From: DAIOEK01 sp964600595
GTDB lineage: Bacteria; Chloroflexota; Anaerolineae; Anaerolineales; Anaerolineaceae
NCBI GenBank assembly: GCA_964600595.1
Contig: CAZRKL010000003.1
Location: forward strand, 1 to 52,181
Reading direction: 5' to 3'
Length of the DNA: 52,181 bases
The notes below the pieces were generated by a model. That model saw nothing but the letters and a program-made list of their open reading frames with translations. It made no database searches and was not told the DNA's origin. The translations under genes and the position numbers were made by a program. Shown here one piece after another: positions 1 to 8,689 of the stretch. How positions within the stretch are numbered: the first letter of the stretch is position 1; each line of letters opens with the position of its first letter.

Positions 1-1247
1 ATAATATCAGCCATTGAGACAATTCCACCGGGAGGAATCAGTAAACCATGAAATTCTTTCGCAGCCGTTTTGATATTTTGAACACGCGAACCGTTGGATC
101 CATAATAATATGAAGTCTCAGCATGAACCAGTTCTGTGATCCCCAGCGACTCCGCGGTAGCAGAATCTGGTACCTCGGGTTCATGCGTTACTACAGTCAG
201 TTCCACATCATGTTCCCCCTTCAAAACCCGATCATTGATTTTTGCAAGGGAATCTTCCATATCCAGTTTTCTGCCAATTGCTGATCCAGTCATCAGATCC
301 AGCTGGCGGGTGTCGTCATTAAAAATAAATCGGGCGTTCGTCGGCTCTTGATTAATATAAGGAGCGACACTATCCAAATATGCCCTCATTTGGAGCTGGT
401 CCAGACCGATCAGCAATTCGCCATCGGTTTTGCCATCTTTATGATCAAAGGTAATCATCTTCGCCATGTCTTCAGCGGAAATCGCCCATGGACCCGGACC
501 AGACTCCCCTGCGCCAGATACTCGAATGCGCAACGGCTCAGAAAGGATCTTGCGGATGATCTCTGCCTGAGAAGATAAATCCACGATCTTGGGTGCATTT
601 TCTCTTACCACCAGGGGGATCACCCCATCATGTAATGTATTGAGTTGGACGCTGATAATGCTGGTTGTTGCCGCGATATCCAGAACGCGTCCGATTTGTC
701 CGGGAATGGTTTCCACCTCTGTCCCGTTTATCGTCAGAGATGCTTCAACCACAGGTCTGTTGACTTCGCTCGCAATCTTCAACAGGTATTCCTGCGTTTT
801 TCCTTGATCGTAAACCATACTCATTGGCACATTAATCCCTGAGAATCTGGCAACCAATGGATAGAATGGACGAAAGATAAATGCACCGCCGCGTCCAAGT
901 GCGTAAGCGGCGTCTGAGGATGCCTGAAAATCAGGGAAATAACCCAGCTCTGCCGGAGTAGCCAGCCAACTATCATTGCCGTCAGTAAGCATTATTTTCC
1001 CGGTCTGGCTGTAGTTGTAATTGGAACTCAACTTCGCGCCAGCTTCCTGAACAGACAGGTTAGATACATCCACACCTGAAACAGCAATCCCTGGGTATAT
1101 GCGACCTTTGTAAAATATACCCAATACAATTATCAATACAATCAACCCGACCATAAAAGCAACCAATAATCCGGCGAGCAATGCCGGGATGGCAATCGCA
1201 GGTTGGGAAGATTTGCGGAAATTTTGCGAGTTAATTGAATAAGTCAT
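1..1247 (-). CDS. VanW-like, peptidoglycan-binding-domain membrane-anchored protein (C-terminus beyond the window)
   Basis: The minus-strand reading frame from the ATG at 1247 stays open to the window edge (about 415 residues seen). It begins MTYSINSQNFRKSS, then has one strong hydrophobic segment at about residues 18-46. A long extracellular part follows, with PGIAVSGVDVSNLS and repeated modules of the type found in the peptidoglycan-binding domain (PG_binding_4) that precedes VanW domains. The last visible residues (GLLIPPGGIVSMADII) match the start of a VanW domain, where families usually have a PGE/PGG-type motif. The role is inferred: a cell-surface protein anchored by its N-terminus and contacting peptidoglycan. 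There is no Shine-Dalgarno before the ATG, but an extended -10 box lies 8 nt upstream, so the mRNA may be leaderless. Family confidence is good; substrate and function are unknown. Confidence 0.75.
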   Translation of the reverse strand, partial: MTYSINSQNFRKSSQPAIAIPALLAGLLVAFMVGLIVLIIVLGIFYKGRIYPGIAVSGVDVSNLSVQEAGAKLSSNYNYSQTGKIMLTDGNDSWLATPAELGYFPDFQASSDAAYALGRGGAFIFRPFYPLVARFSGINVPMSMVYDQGKTQEYLLKIASEVNRPVVEASLTINGTEVETIPGQIGRVLDIAATTSIISVQLNTLHDGVIPLVVRENAPKIVDLSSQAEIIRKILSEPLRIRVSGAGESGPGPWAISAEDMAKMITFDHKDGKTDGELLIGLDQLQMRAYLDSVAPYINQEPTNARFIFNDDTRQLDLMTGSAIGRKLDMEDSLAKINDRVLKGEHDVELTVVTHEPEVPDSATAESLGITELVHAETSYYYGSNGSRVQNIKTAAKEFHGLLIPPGGIVSMADI

Positions 1248-1255
1248 TTTGTCGA

Positions 1256-1264
1256 ATTATAACA
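1256..1264 (-). promoter_or_regulatory. Extended -10 promoter of the VanW-like gene, predicted leaderless
   Basis: On the minus strand TGTTATAAT is a perfect TGnTATAAT extended -10 box, ending 8 nt before the ATG at 1247. The start site expected 6-8 nt downstream falls on or next to the ATG. No convincing -35 box is seen. Confidence 0.55.
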
Positions 1265-1395
1265 TCCGGAATTTTTAAGAATTAATATGCGTCTAATAAA
1301 GATTAAACAGTTATCCTTTATAATTTGCACATCATTCTGACGTAACTTCGGATGAATTGGTTCCTTGATCATCATTCGATACTCTGGAGGCTGGT

Positions 1396-2787
1396 GTGCA
1401 GCGATCAATAAAGCAAAACTTACCCTTGCTCTTTATTTTTGCTCTGGCGGGTTTCATTCTCAATCTTTTTGTTTTTGGTTCTGTCCAAGCTCAATCGGAA
1501 CCTCCACAATCTGAAAATCAAGCCGTCATCTACTTCTTTTGGGGAGATGGATGTCCGCACTGCGCTGAAGCAAAACCCCATCTCACTGCCTTTGCTGAGA
1601 AGGATAGCAGAATAACCTTAAAAATGTATGAAGTCTGGTATGACCAACCCAACCAGGAATACTTCATTGCTTTATCTAAGGCGCATGGATTTGAGCCTTC
1701 GGGTGTGCCGACCACATTCCTGGGTGACAAATACTGGGTTGGATACAGCGAACAAATTTTACAGGATATCATCACCACTGCTGAGAGTTGTCTTGCCCAG
1801 GGATGCCCTGATGCTGGTGCCAAACTCACAGACACAGCAGCCGGGCACATCCAACCCACTCCGGTCGTAGAAGTTACAACTGAACCACAACCTTCAGCTT
1901 CAGATACCATATCCCTCCCTTTTATTGGTGAAGTCGATCTCTCGCATCAATCTCTTTTTATCAGCACTATATTGATCGCGCTGGTCGATGGGGTAAATCC
2001 CTGCTCAATCTGGGTTCTGACCATGCTGCTCGCGCTCACCATGCATACAGGCTCCAGGAAGAAAATAATCATAATAGGCTTGATATTCATCTCTGTAACT
2101 GCTGCGATTTATGCACTTTTCATTCTTGGATTATTCAGCGTAATGAGTATCATCCCCTTCAAAGGGGTCATTCAGATCATTGTTGCTCTAATGGCTCTGG
2201 CGTTTGGCATCATCAATATCAAAGATTATTTCTGGTATAAGGAGGGTGTCTCCTTAACCATCAGTGATAGTAAGAAGCCGGGCATTTATAAGAAAATGCG
2301 CAATGTGTTGGATGCTCAGGATTCATACTGGGGCTTGGCAATATCCACCGTTGTACTGGCAGCCGGAGTCTCACTGGTGGAATTTTCCTGCACAGCGGGT
2401 TTCCCGGTTATCTGGACAAATCTGGTAAACGCCCAACAAGTTCCCTGGTTGGTCTTTGCCGCATTGCTTTTAACTTATATGGTGATCTACCAGCTGGATG
2501 AGATGGTGATCTTCTTCAGCGCTGTCTTTACCTTGAAGGCAAGTAAGCTGGAGGAAAAAGGCGGGCGGATATTGAAACTGATCGGTGGGGTGCTCATGCT
2601 CTGTCTTGCGGGAGTGATGATCATCAAACCCGAATTAATGAATCAGTTGAGTGGTTCGCTGATCGTTTTTGGAATAGCCTTTTTGGGGACCATCCTGATT
2701 TTGTTGGTGCATCGAAAGATCCTGCCCGCAATGGGTATCCACATCGGCTCAGAATATGAGCAAATGAAATCCAAAAAACGTCACTAA
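1396..2787 (+). CDS. Thioredoxin-like domain fused to a CcdA/DsbD-type membrane electron-transfer domain
   Basis: This 463-residue protein has a signal sequence (residues 1-32). A thioredoxin/glutaredoxin-like domain follows with the redox motif CPHC at 53-56 in a FFWGDGCPHC context and the cis-proline-type segment GVPTTF. A linker at about 140-180 leads to a polytopic membrane domain from about 185. The membrane part has one Cys after an NP pair (VNPCSIW) and a second in EFSCTAGFP. This matches the two transmembrane cysteines of CcdA/DsbD proteins, which pass electrons from cytoplasmic thioredoxin to the outside. The likely job is therefore transfer of reducing power to the fused extracytoplasmic domain. 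The start is GTG at 1396, chosen for the TGGAGG at 1385-1390. An in-frame lysine-rich tail ends just before a strong terminator. No c-type cytochrome gene is adjacent, so the final acceptor is unknown. Confidence 0.8.
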   Translation: MQRSIKQNLPLLFIFALAGFILNLFVFGSVQAQSEPPQSENQAVIYFFWGDGCPHCAEAKPHLTAFAEKDSRITLKMYEVWYDQPNQEYFIALSKAHGFEPSGVPTTFLGDKYWVGYSEQILQDIITTAESCLAQGCPDAGAKLTDTAAGHIQPTPVVEVTTEPQPSASDTISLPFIGEVDLSHQSLFISTILIALVDGVNPCSIWVLTMLLALTMHTGSRKKIIIIGLIFISVTAAIYALFILGLFSVMSIIPFKGVIQIIVALMALAFGIINIKDYFWYKEGVSLTISDSKKPGIYKKMRNVLDAQDSYWGLAISTVVLAAGVSLVEFSCTAGFPVIWTNLVNAQQVPWLVFAALLLTYMVIYQLDEMVIFFSAVFTLKASKLEEKGGRILKLIGGVLMLCLAGVMIIKPELMNQLSGSLIVFGIAFLGTILILLVHRKILPAMGIHIGSEYEQMKSKKRH

Positions 2788-2808
2788 AGAGGGTGATTGA
2801 GTAAACCA

Positions 2809-2837
2809 AAACAGGCTGGGGTGAACCCAGCCTGTTT
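2809..2837. terminator. Bidirectional intrinsic terminator
   Basis: A perfect 12-bp stem, aaacaggctggg (2809-2820) with cccagcctgttt (2826-2837), closes a 5-nt loop. A/T runs lie on both sides. It separates the convergent CcdA-like and HAAS genes. Confidence 0.88.
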
Positions 2838-2853
2838 GCTTCTTTGTACCCGG

Positions 2854-3843
2854 TTATTTTCGTAATAGTTTGTATGCCTTTACGACCGTTTCGATCACCA
2901 CAATTGCCGATACCAAACCTAAAACCGTACGGATGCCGGTGACAAATTGTGTCTGTACCAATACAGCTGTTTCACTGCTCATCCCGGCAAAATCCTGCAT
3001 CCAGGTTACTGGCAACTGGACAATCGCTGGACCGGATATGATCACAACCAGCAGAACGACATTGGCAATATTCAATCCGATTTCAAATATTCTGGACGCC
3101 CTGGTGTAAACACCATCTTTTAATAACAGAGCATTTTGAATAATTTCCAGTATCCAGAGGATGTTAAACCAGAGCAAATATCCAAAGAAAGCAGCCGTCA
3201 GCAGAGGATAGACCTCGATCTGACCATTCACATTGTTGTACAGGCTGATCAGATCCGGGTAAAAATTAAAGATCACAATGCCAATGGTTGAGAAGATAAT
3301 CGCAGTAATCAACTCTGCGGGTTTGATTTTGTCTTCATCCCTGATCTTGAGCAGGTCGCGCGGTTGCCATTCAGTTTTCAAATCAGCATCGATTTTGCCA
3401 AAGCGGGTAATCAAGGCAAAAACAAGAACCAATGTGCCAAATGCCTGCATAGCAGATTGAATTAATTCAAGGAATGCTTCCCCCACAACATTCGCCGCGC
3501 CCGGCACATTTACACCCATCTGACCGAGCTGCACTCCGATGGAGACGATTGTTGTGATCGCCAGAACTGTGAGGACAATTTTTAGGATCATCCAGAAAAT
3601 TGGGTAGAGCTTGGGGCTGATGAGCTGTTGCTCTGGCAGATACTTTGCCGCAATCTCATCAGGAGAACCATATTCTTTAAGCAGCTCCTGTTCCAATTCT
3701 TCATCAACAATTCTATCTTCTGCTTTTGCCCGGTCATCCAGCATGTCCATTAGCGTAGATTTCAATTCCGCTTCAATATCCTCACGCATTGACTGGGGTA
3801 ATTTCCGTCCAACTGCTTTAACATATAATTCAATGTACTTCAT
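2854..3843 (-). CDS. HAAS-domain multi-pass membrane protein, PadR partner
   Basis: This 329-residue protein begins with a soluble helical domain (about 1-70) whose pattern, MREDIEAELKSTL then EYGSPDEIAAKY, is that of the HAAS (HTH-associated alpha-helical signalling) domain. About six hydrophobic segments follow. Proteins of this type are almost always encoded beside a PadR repressor and are thought to sense an envelope or membrane condition. Here the PadR gene lies directly upstream on the same strand, with 10 nt between them. GAGG precedes the ATG. The ligand and output are unknown; the assignment rests on the N-terminal domain and the context. Confidence 0.78.
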   Translation of the reverse strand: MKYIELYVKAVGRKLPQSMREDIEAELKSTLMDMLDDRAKAEDRIVDEELEQELLKEYGSPDEIAAKYLPEQQLISPKLYPIFWMILKIVLTVLAITTIVSIGVQLGQMGVNVPGAANVVGEAFLELIQSAMQAFGTLVLVFALITRFGKIDADLKTEWQPRDLLKIRDEDKIKPAELITAIIFSTIGIVIFNFYPDLISLYNNVNGQIEVYPLLTAAFFGYLLWFNILWILEIIQNALLLKDGVYTRASRIFEIGLNIANVVLLVVIISGPAIVQLPVTWMQDFAGMSSETAVLVQTQFVTGIRTVLGLVSAIVVIETVVKAYKLLRK

Positions 3844-3853
3844 TTTTCCTCAC

Positions 3854-4186
3854 TTATACTTGTCTAAACTCTGAAATAATGGCATTCAAACGAGCCCATT
3901 CGTTCACCAGTTTTTGCAGTATTTCCTTGCCTGCATCATTGATCTGGTAATACCTTCTGGGACGACCTTCTTCAACGCGCCAGGTTGAATCCAGTAAACC
4001 TTGCTGTTCCAATCTGCGCAGCAATGGGTACAAGGTTCCTTGCTCAACCTCCAACCCCATTTGAGAAAGCATCATTTGCAGGGAATATCCGTACTGCTCC
4101 TTGGATAGAATTTGCAGTAAAGCATAGGTCGTCACTCCTCGGCGCAGTTCCAACACCTGATTTTCAATGATTTCTTTTTCTGTCAT
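3854..4186 (-). CDS. PadR-family transcriptional regulator
   Basis: This 110-residue protein has the PadR winged-helix fold: VTTYALLQILSKEQYGYSLQ, then GTLYPLLRRLEQQGLL and the wing EEGRPRRYYQIND. A short C-terminal helix serves dimerisation. It has the length of the compact PadR subfamily. It is the first gene of a two-gene operon with the HAAS membrane protein and starts behind AGAGGT. A perfect inverted repeat overlaps its promoter, so autorepression is likely. The signal is unknown; in such pairs the membrane partner is usually assumed to modulate it. Confidence 0.9.
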   Translation of the reverse strand: MTEKEIIENQVLELRRGVTTYALLQILSKEQYGYSLQMMLSQMGLEVEQGTLYPLLRRLEQQGLLDSTWRVEEGRPRRYYQINDAGKEILQKLVNEWARLNAIISEFRQV

Positions 4187-4203
4187 TTTGTACCTCTGTA
4201 ATT

Positions 4204-4232
4204 AGTATACTGTAACATATACAGTATTGCAA
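4204..4232 (-). promoter_or_regulatory. padR-HAAS promoter with overlapping operator
   Basis: Reading the minus strand, -35 TTGCAA (4227-4232) and -10 TATACT (4204-4209) are 17 nt apart. A perfect inverted repeat, atactgta-N5-tacagtat (4207-4227), fills the spacer and half the -10 box. This is the expected place for a repressor site, and PadR operators are typically short dyads of this kind. Binding by this PadR is inferred. Confidence 0.7.
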
Positions 4233-4297
4233 TAGTCTATTTATAATACGTTGTACTATATTATTAGTTGTATAAAACAAGTTTCATCAGGAAAAAC

Positions 4298-4306
4298 TGT
4301 TATAGA
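4298..4306 (+). promoter_or_regulatory. Extended -10 promoter of the M48 protease gene, predicted leaderless
   Basis: TGTTATAGA (4298-4306) matches the TGnTATAAT extended -10 with changes at the last two positions. It ends 8 nt before the ATG at 4315, and no Shine-Dalgarno is present. Confidence 0.4.
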
Positions 4307-4314
4307 ATCAATTT

Positions 4315-5106
4315 ATGACAGATTATCGATATCCATCAGAGACCGCTATATTTTGGGGAACGATTATTTTGGTTTCCTTGGTGATTATCCTCACATCGGC
4401 TGCAACGTTTTGCCTGGCAGGCGTCTTTATTCTGGCATTTTTTGTCATGGCATATCTAAGCAACAAGTCACATCACCAATCCCTCATCTATCATGCTGAG
4501 CGGGTGGATTTATCCAAACAGCAACCTTTGAGCGATCTGGTCCGTTTGTGCCAGAGCAGATTAAAACCTGGCAGCCTGGATGTCTTTATCGTCAGAGAAA
4601 ACCAGTTAAATGCTTATACTTTTGGTGTTGATTCTCCCAAGGCTATCGTAATTTACTCGCCCATGTTCCAATTGATGGATGCGGAAGAATTAATGTTTGT
4701 CCTGGGTCACGAGATGGGACACATCAGCCTGGGTCATACCTGGCTTAACACCATCCTTGGCGGTCTGGCGGGTATCCCTGCCCCTTATGGAGCAGCAGTG
4801 ATCCTTGCCATGATTTTCAGAAGCTGGAACCGCGCATGTGAGTATTCAGCCGACCGCGCCGGGATGATCGCCTGTAAGAACCCGGAAAAAGCAATCACTG
4901 CCCTGCTGAAATTGGTAAGTGGAGATACACACCTGACAGAAGGTGAAAAAGCACAATGGATAAGACTGTTAGACAAACAGGATGACTCGCTATCCGGGCA
5001 GTTGCAAGAGCTACTCTCCAGTCACCCGATGATCACAAAGCGGATTGAGCAGATTCGAGAATTTGCCGCGACATCTGAATACGCCAGAATGATCACTTCG
5101 GTCTAA
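4315..5106 (+). CDS. M48-family membrane metallopeptidase (HtpX-like)
   Basis: This 263-residue zinc protease has two closely spaced hydrophobic stretches at residues 13-48. The catalytic motif HEMGH is at 132-136 within VLGHEMGHISLGH. The third zinc ligand is likely E176 in CEYSADRAG. This order is typical of M48/HtpX-type peptidases, which degrade damaged membrane proteins. It is slightly shorter than classical HtpX (about 290) and has no extra domains. The gene diverges from padR across a 128-nt intergenic region and converges on the diguanylate cyclase with only 7 nt between stops. The start lacks a Shine-Dalgarno but has a -10 box 8 nt upstream. The substrate is unknown. Confidence 0.87.
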   Translation: MTDYRYPSETAIFWGTIILVSLVIILTSAATFCLAGVFILAFFVMAYLSNKSHHQSLIYHAERVDLSKQQPLSDLVRLCQSRLKPGSLDVFIVRENQLNAYTFGVDSPKAIVIYSPMFQLMDAEELMFVLGHEMGHISLGHTWLNTILGGLAGIPAPYGAAVILAMIFRSWNRACEYSADRAGMIACKNPEKAITALLKLVSGDTHLTEGEKAQWIRLLDKQDDSLSGQLQELLSSHPMITKRIEQIREFAATSEYARMITSV

Positions 5107-5113
5107 GTTGTTG

Positions 5114-7684
5114 TTATTTTTGAGCGTTTTGTTTGCGCAAACTCTTTATTGCGTACATTTCCTGATCTGCAATTTTGATCGCGTCATTGATATTTATTCC
5201 TTCACGGGTACAGCATATACCAATCGACAGGGACAATTTAGCCCGGTTGCGTTTTGAGTTATTTTCCGCGAGTGCTTTTTCGATACGTTCCACTGCTTTT
5301 TGAACAACAAGGAGATCAGATTGGGGTAATAGAATCACAAACTCATCCCCACCAATCCGCGCGACCATGTCATTTGAGCGAAAAGCTTTTAACAACACAT
5401 TGGCAGTGCGGCGCAACAGTTCATCCCCCGCAATATGCCCATAAGTATCATTTGTGGTCTTTAATCCATCCACATCAAGCATAATGACGCCCACTGGATT
5501 TTGTCTGCCCGCTGAAAGACGGCTTAATTCAGCTTCAAAATACGCGCGATTATACAAGCCGGTAAGTTTGTCATGTGTGCTGGAGTATTTAAGGGCCTCC
5601 TCCGCCTGTTTCCTGTCAATTGCCATTGCTATCTGAGTGGAGGCAATGATCAACCAATCAGCATGTTCCTGTGTATAACGGGTTCCATCTTCATAAGTTT
5701 GAACGACAATCGCGCCAATCGTGCGGTCTTTTACGATTAAAGGTACGCCAAGCCAATCAATCGACTCTGTTCCCACTGTATCCAGTCCATTTTCATCTTC
5801 AAAACTTCTGACATAATCAGGAGAAATTAATACTGGTTTACCTGTACGAATGACATGCTCTGTCCATCCATTTGAAAAGACTCTGGGCTCCGGTGCTTCG
5901 TCGAATTGATCAACAAAATATGGAAATGAAACCATCCCCTTTTCTTCATCGTAGAGTGCGATAAACAGGTTATCAGCCGGCATAATTTTTGCTAAAGCCC
6001 AATGAATGGAGCGATACAACTCTTGCAGAGTCTCAACCCGGCTGGCTTCCTGGGCAATTTGCATGGTCGTAGATTTGAGCAGATTTTCCTTCATCTCACT
6101 GGTTATGTCGAGGGTGGAGACAATCACCCTGCCCATAGAAGCTTCATATCCTGGAAATACCGACCAGCGCATTCGAATCATCAGAACTTCGCCGGCATAT
6201 GTATTGTTTTCCAGTTCCAGTTCATATACCATCGTCTTTTTGGCCATTTCAAGGATTTCCATCCGGACATGGTTGATATTCACGTTCTTAAAAATGACTG
6301 ATGAGTGACGTAAAACCTGTTCCTTGTTTACCGCTTTGTATTGCTGTAGTGATGCTTTGTTGACATCCATTATTTTTAACTTTGAAATCAGCCTGATTAC
6401 TTCATCAGGTTTTTGAATCAGGTAAGATTCCAGCTCCGGCAAGGTGAGGTTCAATTCATCGATCGCCACAAGAACCTCAGAAAAATCTTCCTCCCAAAGT
6501 GGGATGGGTGAGTTATCAAACAGGCTGTGATATCTCCGTTCACTATCAGACAGGTCTGTTTGCATCTGCCGGTGAGATTGTTCAGTTTCGACAAAGGAAT
6601 TAAACCAATGGGTAAGTGAATCCAACTCGGCGATAAATGATCCGGGGAGATGTGTTTTCCAATCAAATGTACCGTTTTTAATTGCCTGAAAACTATGAAT
6701 CACCCGATTGAACGGCATCAAAATAAAAACAACAACCAGCCAGGCGGCAAGCAGGGAAAAAGTAATAATCAGGATGAAGATCAGGAAAAAATTCCAGGAG
6801 ATCCTCGATATATACTGATCATAATTCTCCAGCGGGGTGTTGGAGATTATTACCCAGTTCTCACCTTCCAGTTTTTGGTAAGCGAACAGGCGGTTTTGGC
6901 CATCAACAAATTGAGTCAGGTAACCAGATGGATTGGCAGATTCAAGAATTTTGTCTTGCACATTTGCCGGAAAGCCTTTGGGATAATCCTTGTTGAGGAT
7001 TTCTCCATTATCCGCGAGTAGTAGATACTCGAATTTATGGGGAAAATCTTCATTCGGGTGATCTTGAATTTCAGACAACTGGTATGGATAACTGACGACA
7101 ATAAACCCAAGATACTCACCTGAACCATTGGCAAGGATCGCCTTCAGTATATATTGAGTTTTATATCCTTCAGGAATTTCGCCTGAGATCTGATCAGTCA
7201 CTACAACAGCGTCTGATAGTTGAGATTTCGCTTGTATCTCAAGGTCTTCGATAACATCAGATGTAAAGATATTTTTGGATTCAACATCTTCTCGGGTGCT
7301 GATAATTACTCGATTCTGGAGAATTACATCCAGGTTTTCAAGCTTGTGATCATCCCTAATTTTTGAGAGTAGTTCAGATATTTTTTCATCCGAAATTTCT
7401 GACGTTGTATCACCGATTTTTGAAATTGCATACTGTTGAATGGAGTAATCTGTTGTAAACCTCTCCAGGCTCGATTTTGCAGTATTGTTTTGTTCATTAA
7501 TTTGGTGAGATTTGTTATCCAATAATTGCAAAGAAAAGTCATACGCCTGTTCAACCAATGCATTTCTGGCAAGAATACCCGTGAATACCCCCACGACAGC
7601 TATTGGAACAATAACAACAAAGAATACACTTATTCCAATAAGGTATGATAGGCTGATCTTCTTGCCAGTCTTTTTTGAATCCAT
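5114..7684 (-). CDS. Membrane-bound diguanylate cyclase: Cache-like sensor, HAMP, PAS, GAF, GGDEF
   Basis: The protein is about 856 residues long. A first membrane segment (about 10-35) is followed by an extracytoplasmic Cache-like sensor (about 40-290) and a second membrane segment (about 295-325). A HAMP-type linker, a PAS-like domain, a GAF domain and a C-terminal GGDEF domain come next. The active-site motif GGDEF is intact (RIGGDEFVILL). An RSND motif five residues before it fits the RxxD inhibitory site, so feedback inhibition by c-di-GMP is likely. No EAL or HD-GYP domain is present. I chose the ATG at 7684 over a TTG five codons upstream because AGGGA lies 7 nt before it. It follows prmA on the same strand with a 90-nt gap that contains a TATAAT at 7746-7751, so it may have its own promoter. 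The ligand is unknown. Confidence 0.88.
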   Translation of the reverse strand: MDSKKTGKKISLSYLIGISVFFVVIVPIAVVGVFTGILARNALVEQAYDFSLQLLDNKSHQINEQNNTAKSSLERFTTDYSIQQYAISKIGDTTSEISDEKISELLSKIRDDHKLENLDVILQNRVIISTREDVESKNIFTSDVIEDLEIQAKSQLSDAVVVTDQISGEIPEGYKTQYILKAILANGSGEYLGFIVVSYPYQLSEIQDHPNEDFPHKFEYLLLADNGEILNKDYPKGFPANVQDKILESANPSGYLTQFVDGQNRLFAYQKLEGENWVIISNTPLENYDQYISRISWNFFLIFILIITFSLLAAWLVVVFILMPFNRVIHSFQAIKNGTFDWKTHLPGSFIAELDSLTHWFNSFVETEQSHRQMQTDLSDSERRYHSLFDNSPIPLWEEDFSEVLVAIDELNLTLPELESYLIQKPDEVIRLISKLKIMDVNKASLQQYKAVNKEQVLRHSSVIFKNVNINHVRMEILEMAKKTMVYELELENNTYAGEVLMIRMRWSVFPGYEASMGRVIVSTLDITSEMKENLLKSTTMQIAQEASRVETLQELYRSIHWALAKIMPADNLFIALYDEEKGMVSFPYFVDQFDEAPEPRVFSNGWTEHVIRTGKPVLISPDYVRSFEDENGLDTVGTESIDWLGVPLIVKDRTIGAIVVQTYEDGTRYTQEHADWLIIASTQIAMAIDRKQAEEALKYSSTHDKLTGLYNRAYFEAELSRLSAGRQNPVGVIMLDVDGLKTTNDTYGHIAGDELLRRTANVLLKAFRSNDMVARIGGDEFVILLPQSDLLVVQKAVERIEKALAENNSKRNRAKLSLSIGICCTREGININDAIKIADQEMYAIKSLRKQNAQK

Positions 7685-7774
7685 AAAAGGTCCCTGCAAG
7701 CATTAAAGCATACCCTGCACGCAAAAGACCATTAAGGTTTAGTAAATTATAGTTAAATCTTTTATGAAACCGAA

Positions 7775-8689
7775 TCAAGCCTTCAACGCCAGGGCAACCC
7801 AATCCTGGCTTTGAATTATCTCTACTAGCTGCAAGCCTTTTTCCTGACAAGCCCTGATTACATCATCTGCCTGATGGTCCAGTATGCCGGAGAGAATGAT
7901 CATACCGCCAGGTGAAACAAGTTGATGCAGCCCGGCATCCATGAGGCGGATAATTACTGGAGCCAGAATATTCGCCACAACCAGAGGGGCATTGTGTGGT
8001 ATTTGATCGTCGCTTAATACCTCAGCAACTGAGCCCTGTTTGAAGAGAACCGCATTCGTCGAATCATTCAAATCAGCATTTTCATAACTGGCTTTGACTG
8101 ATAATGGGTCAATATCCACGCCGTAAGCTGCATTAGCCCCCAGTTTTATTGCAGCAATCGATAGAATGCCCGAACCACATCCCACATCAAGAACATCATC
8201 CCTTGGGGTGAGATACTTCTCAATTAAGACCAGGCATAACTGTGTAGTGGGATGTGTACCTGTGCCAAAAGCCATGCTCGGATCGATCCTGAGTGGAATT
8301 CGACCTTTTGTGTCAGGATTCATCCAGGCTGGCACGATCATCATGTTCTTACCGATTTCAATCGGTTTGTAGTTCGCTTTCCATGAATTCATCCAATCCT
8401 GATCTTCAATCGGTGTGTAAACGGGGTCAGGAAGAGGCTGGATCCTGCCAAGATACCATATAGATTCTTCCATTTTGCGGCGGTTTTCTTCCAGGCTTTC
8501 ATTTACGGGTAAATACCCGTAGATCCGCACTGGTCCATAGGGTGTCCCTTCATCTTCTGCGTCGTTATATCTGACGTTGCTTTCCACCGCCACGCCGCCT
8601 TCCACAAATCTACCCAGAACCTCAGAGAGCGCTTCGGCGAGTTCCCCATTTACGACAAACGACACTTCCAACCAGCGCGGATCAGCCAC
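7775..8689 (-). CDS. prmA: Ribosomal protein L11 methyltransferase
   Basis: This 304-residue protein is the usual length for PrmA, which trimethylates ribosomal protein L11 using S-adenosylmethionine. The substrate-binding N-terminal domain is followed by the SAM motif DVGCGSGILSIAA and the PrmA signature NILAPVI. The segment DPSMAFGTGTHPTT is diagnostic of the family. The start is GTG at 8689 and overlaps the last 8 nt of dnaJ, so translation is probably coupled. The dnaJ-prmA order is widespread in Firmicutes and relatives. Confidence 0.94.
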   Translation of the reverse strand: MADPRWLEVSFVVNGELAEALSEVLGRFVEGGVAVESNVRYNDAEDEGTPYGPVRIYGYLPVNESLEENRRKMEESIWYLGRIQPLPDPVYTPIEDQDWMNSWKANYKPIEIGKNMMIVPAWMNPDTKGRIPLRIDPSMAFGTGTHPTTQLCLVLIEKYLTPRDDVLDVGCGSGILSIAAIKLGANAAYGVDIDPLSVKASYENADLNDSTNAVLFKQGSVAEVLSDDQIPHNAPLVVANILAPVIIRLMDAGLHQLVSPGGMIILSGILDHQADDVIRACQEKGLQLVEIIQSQDWVALALKA

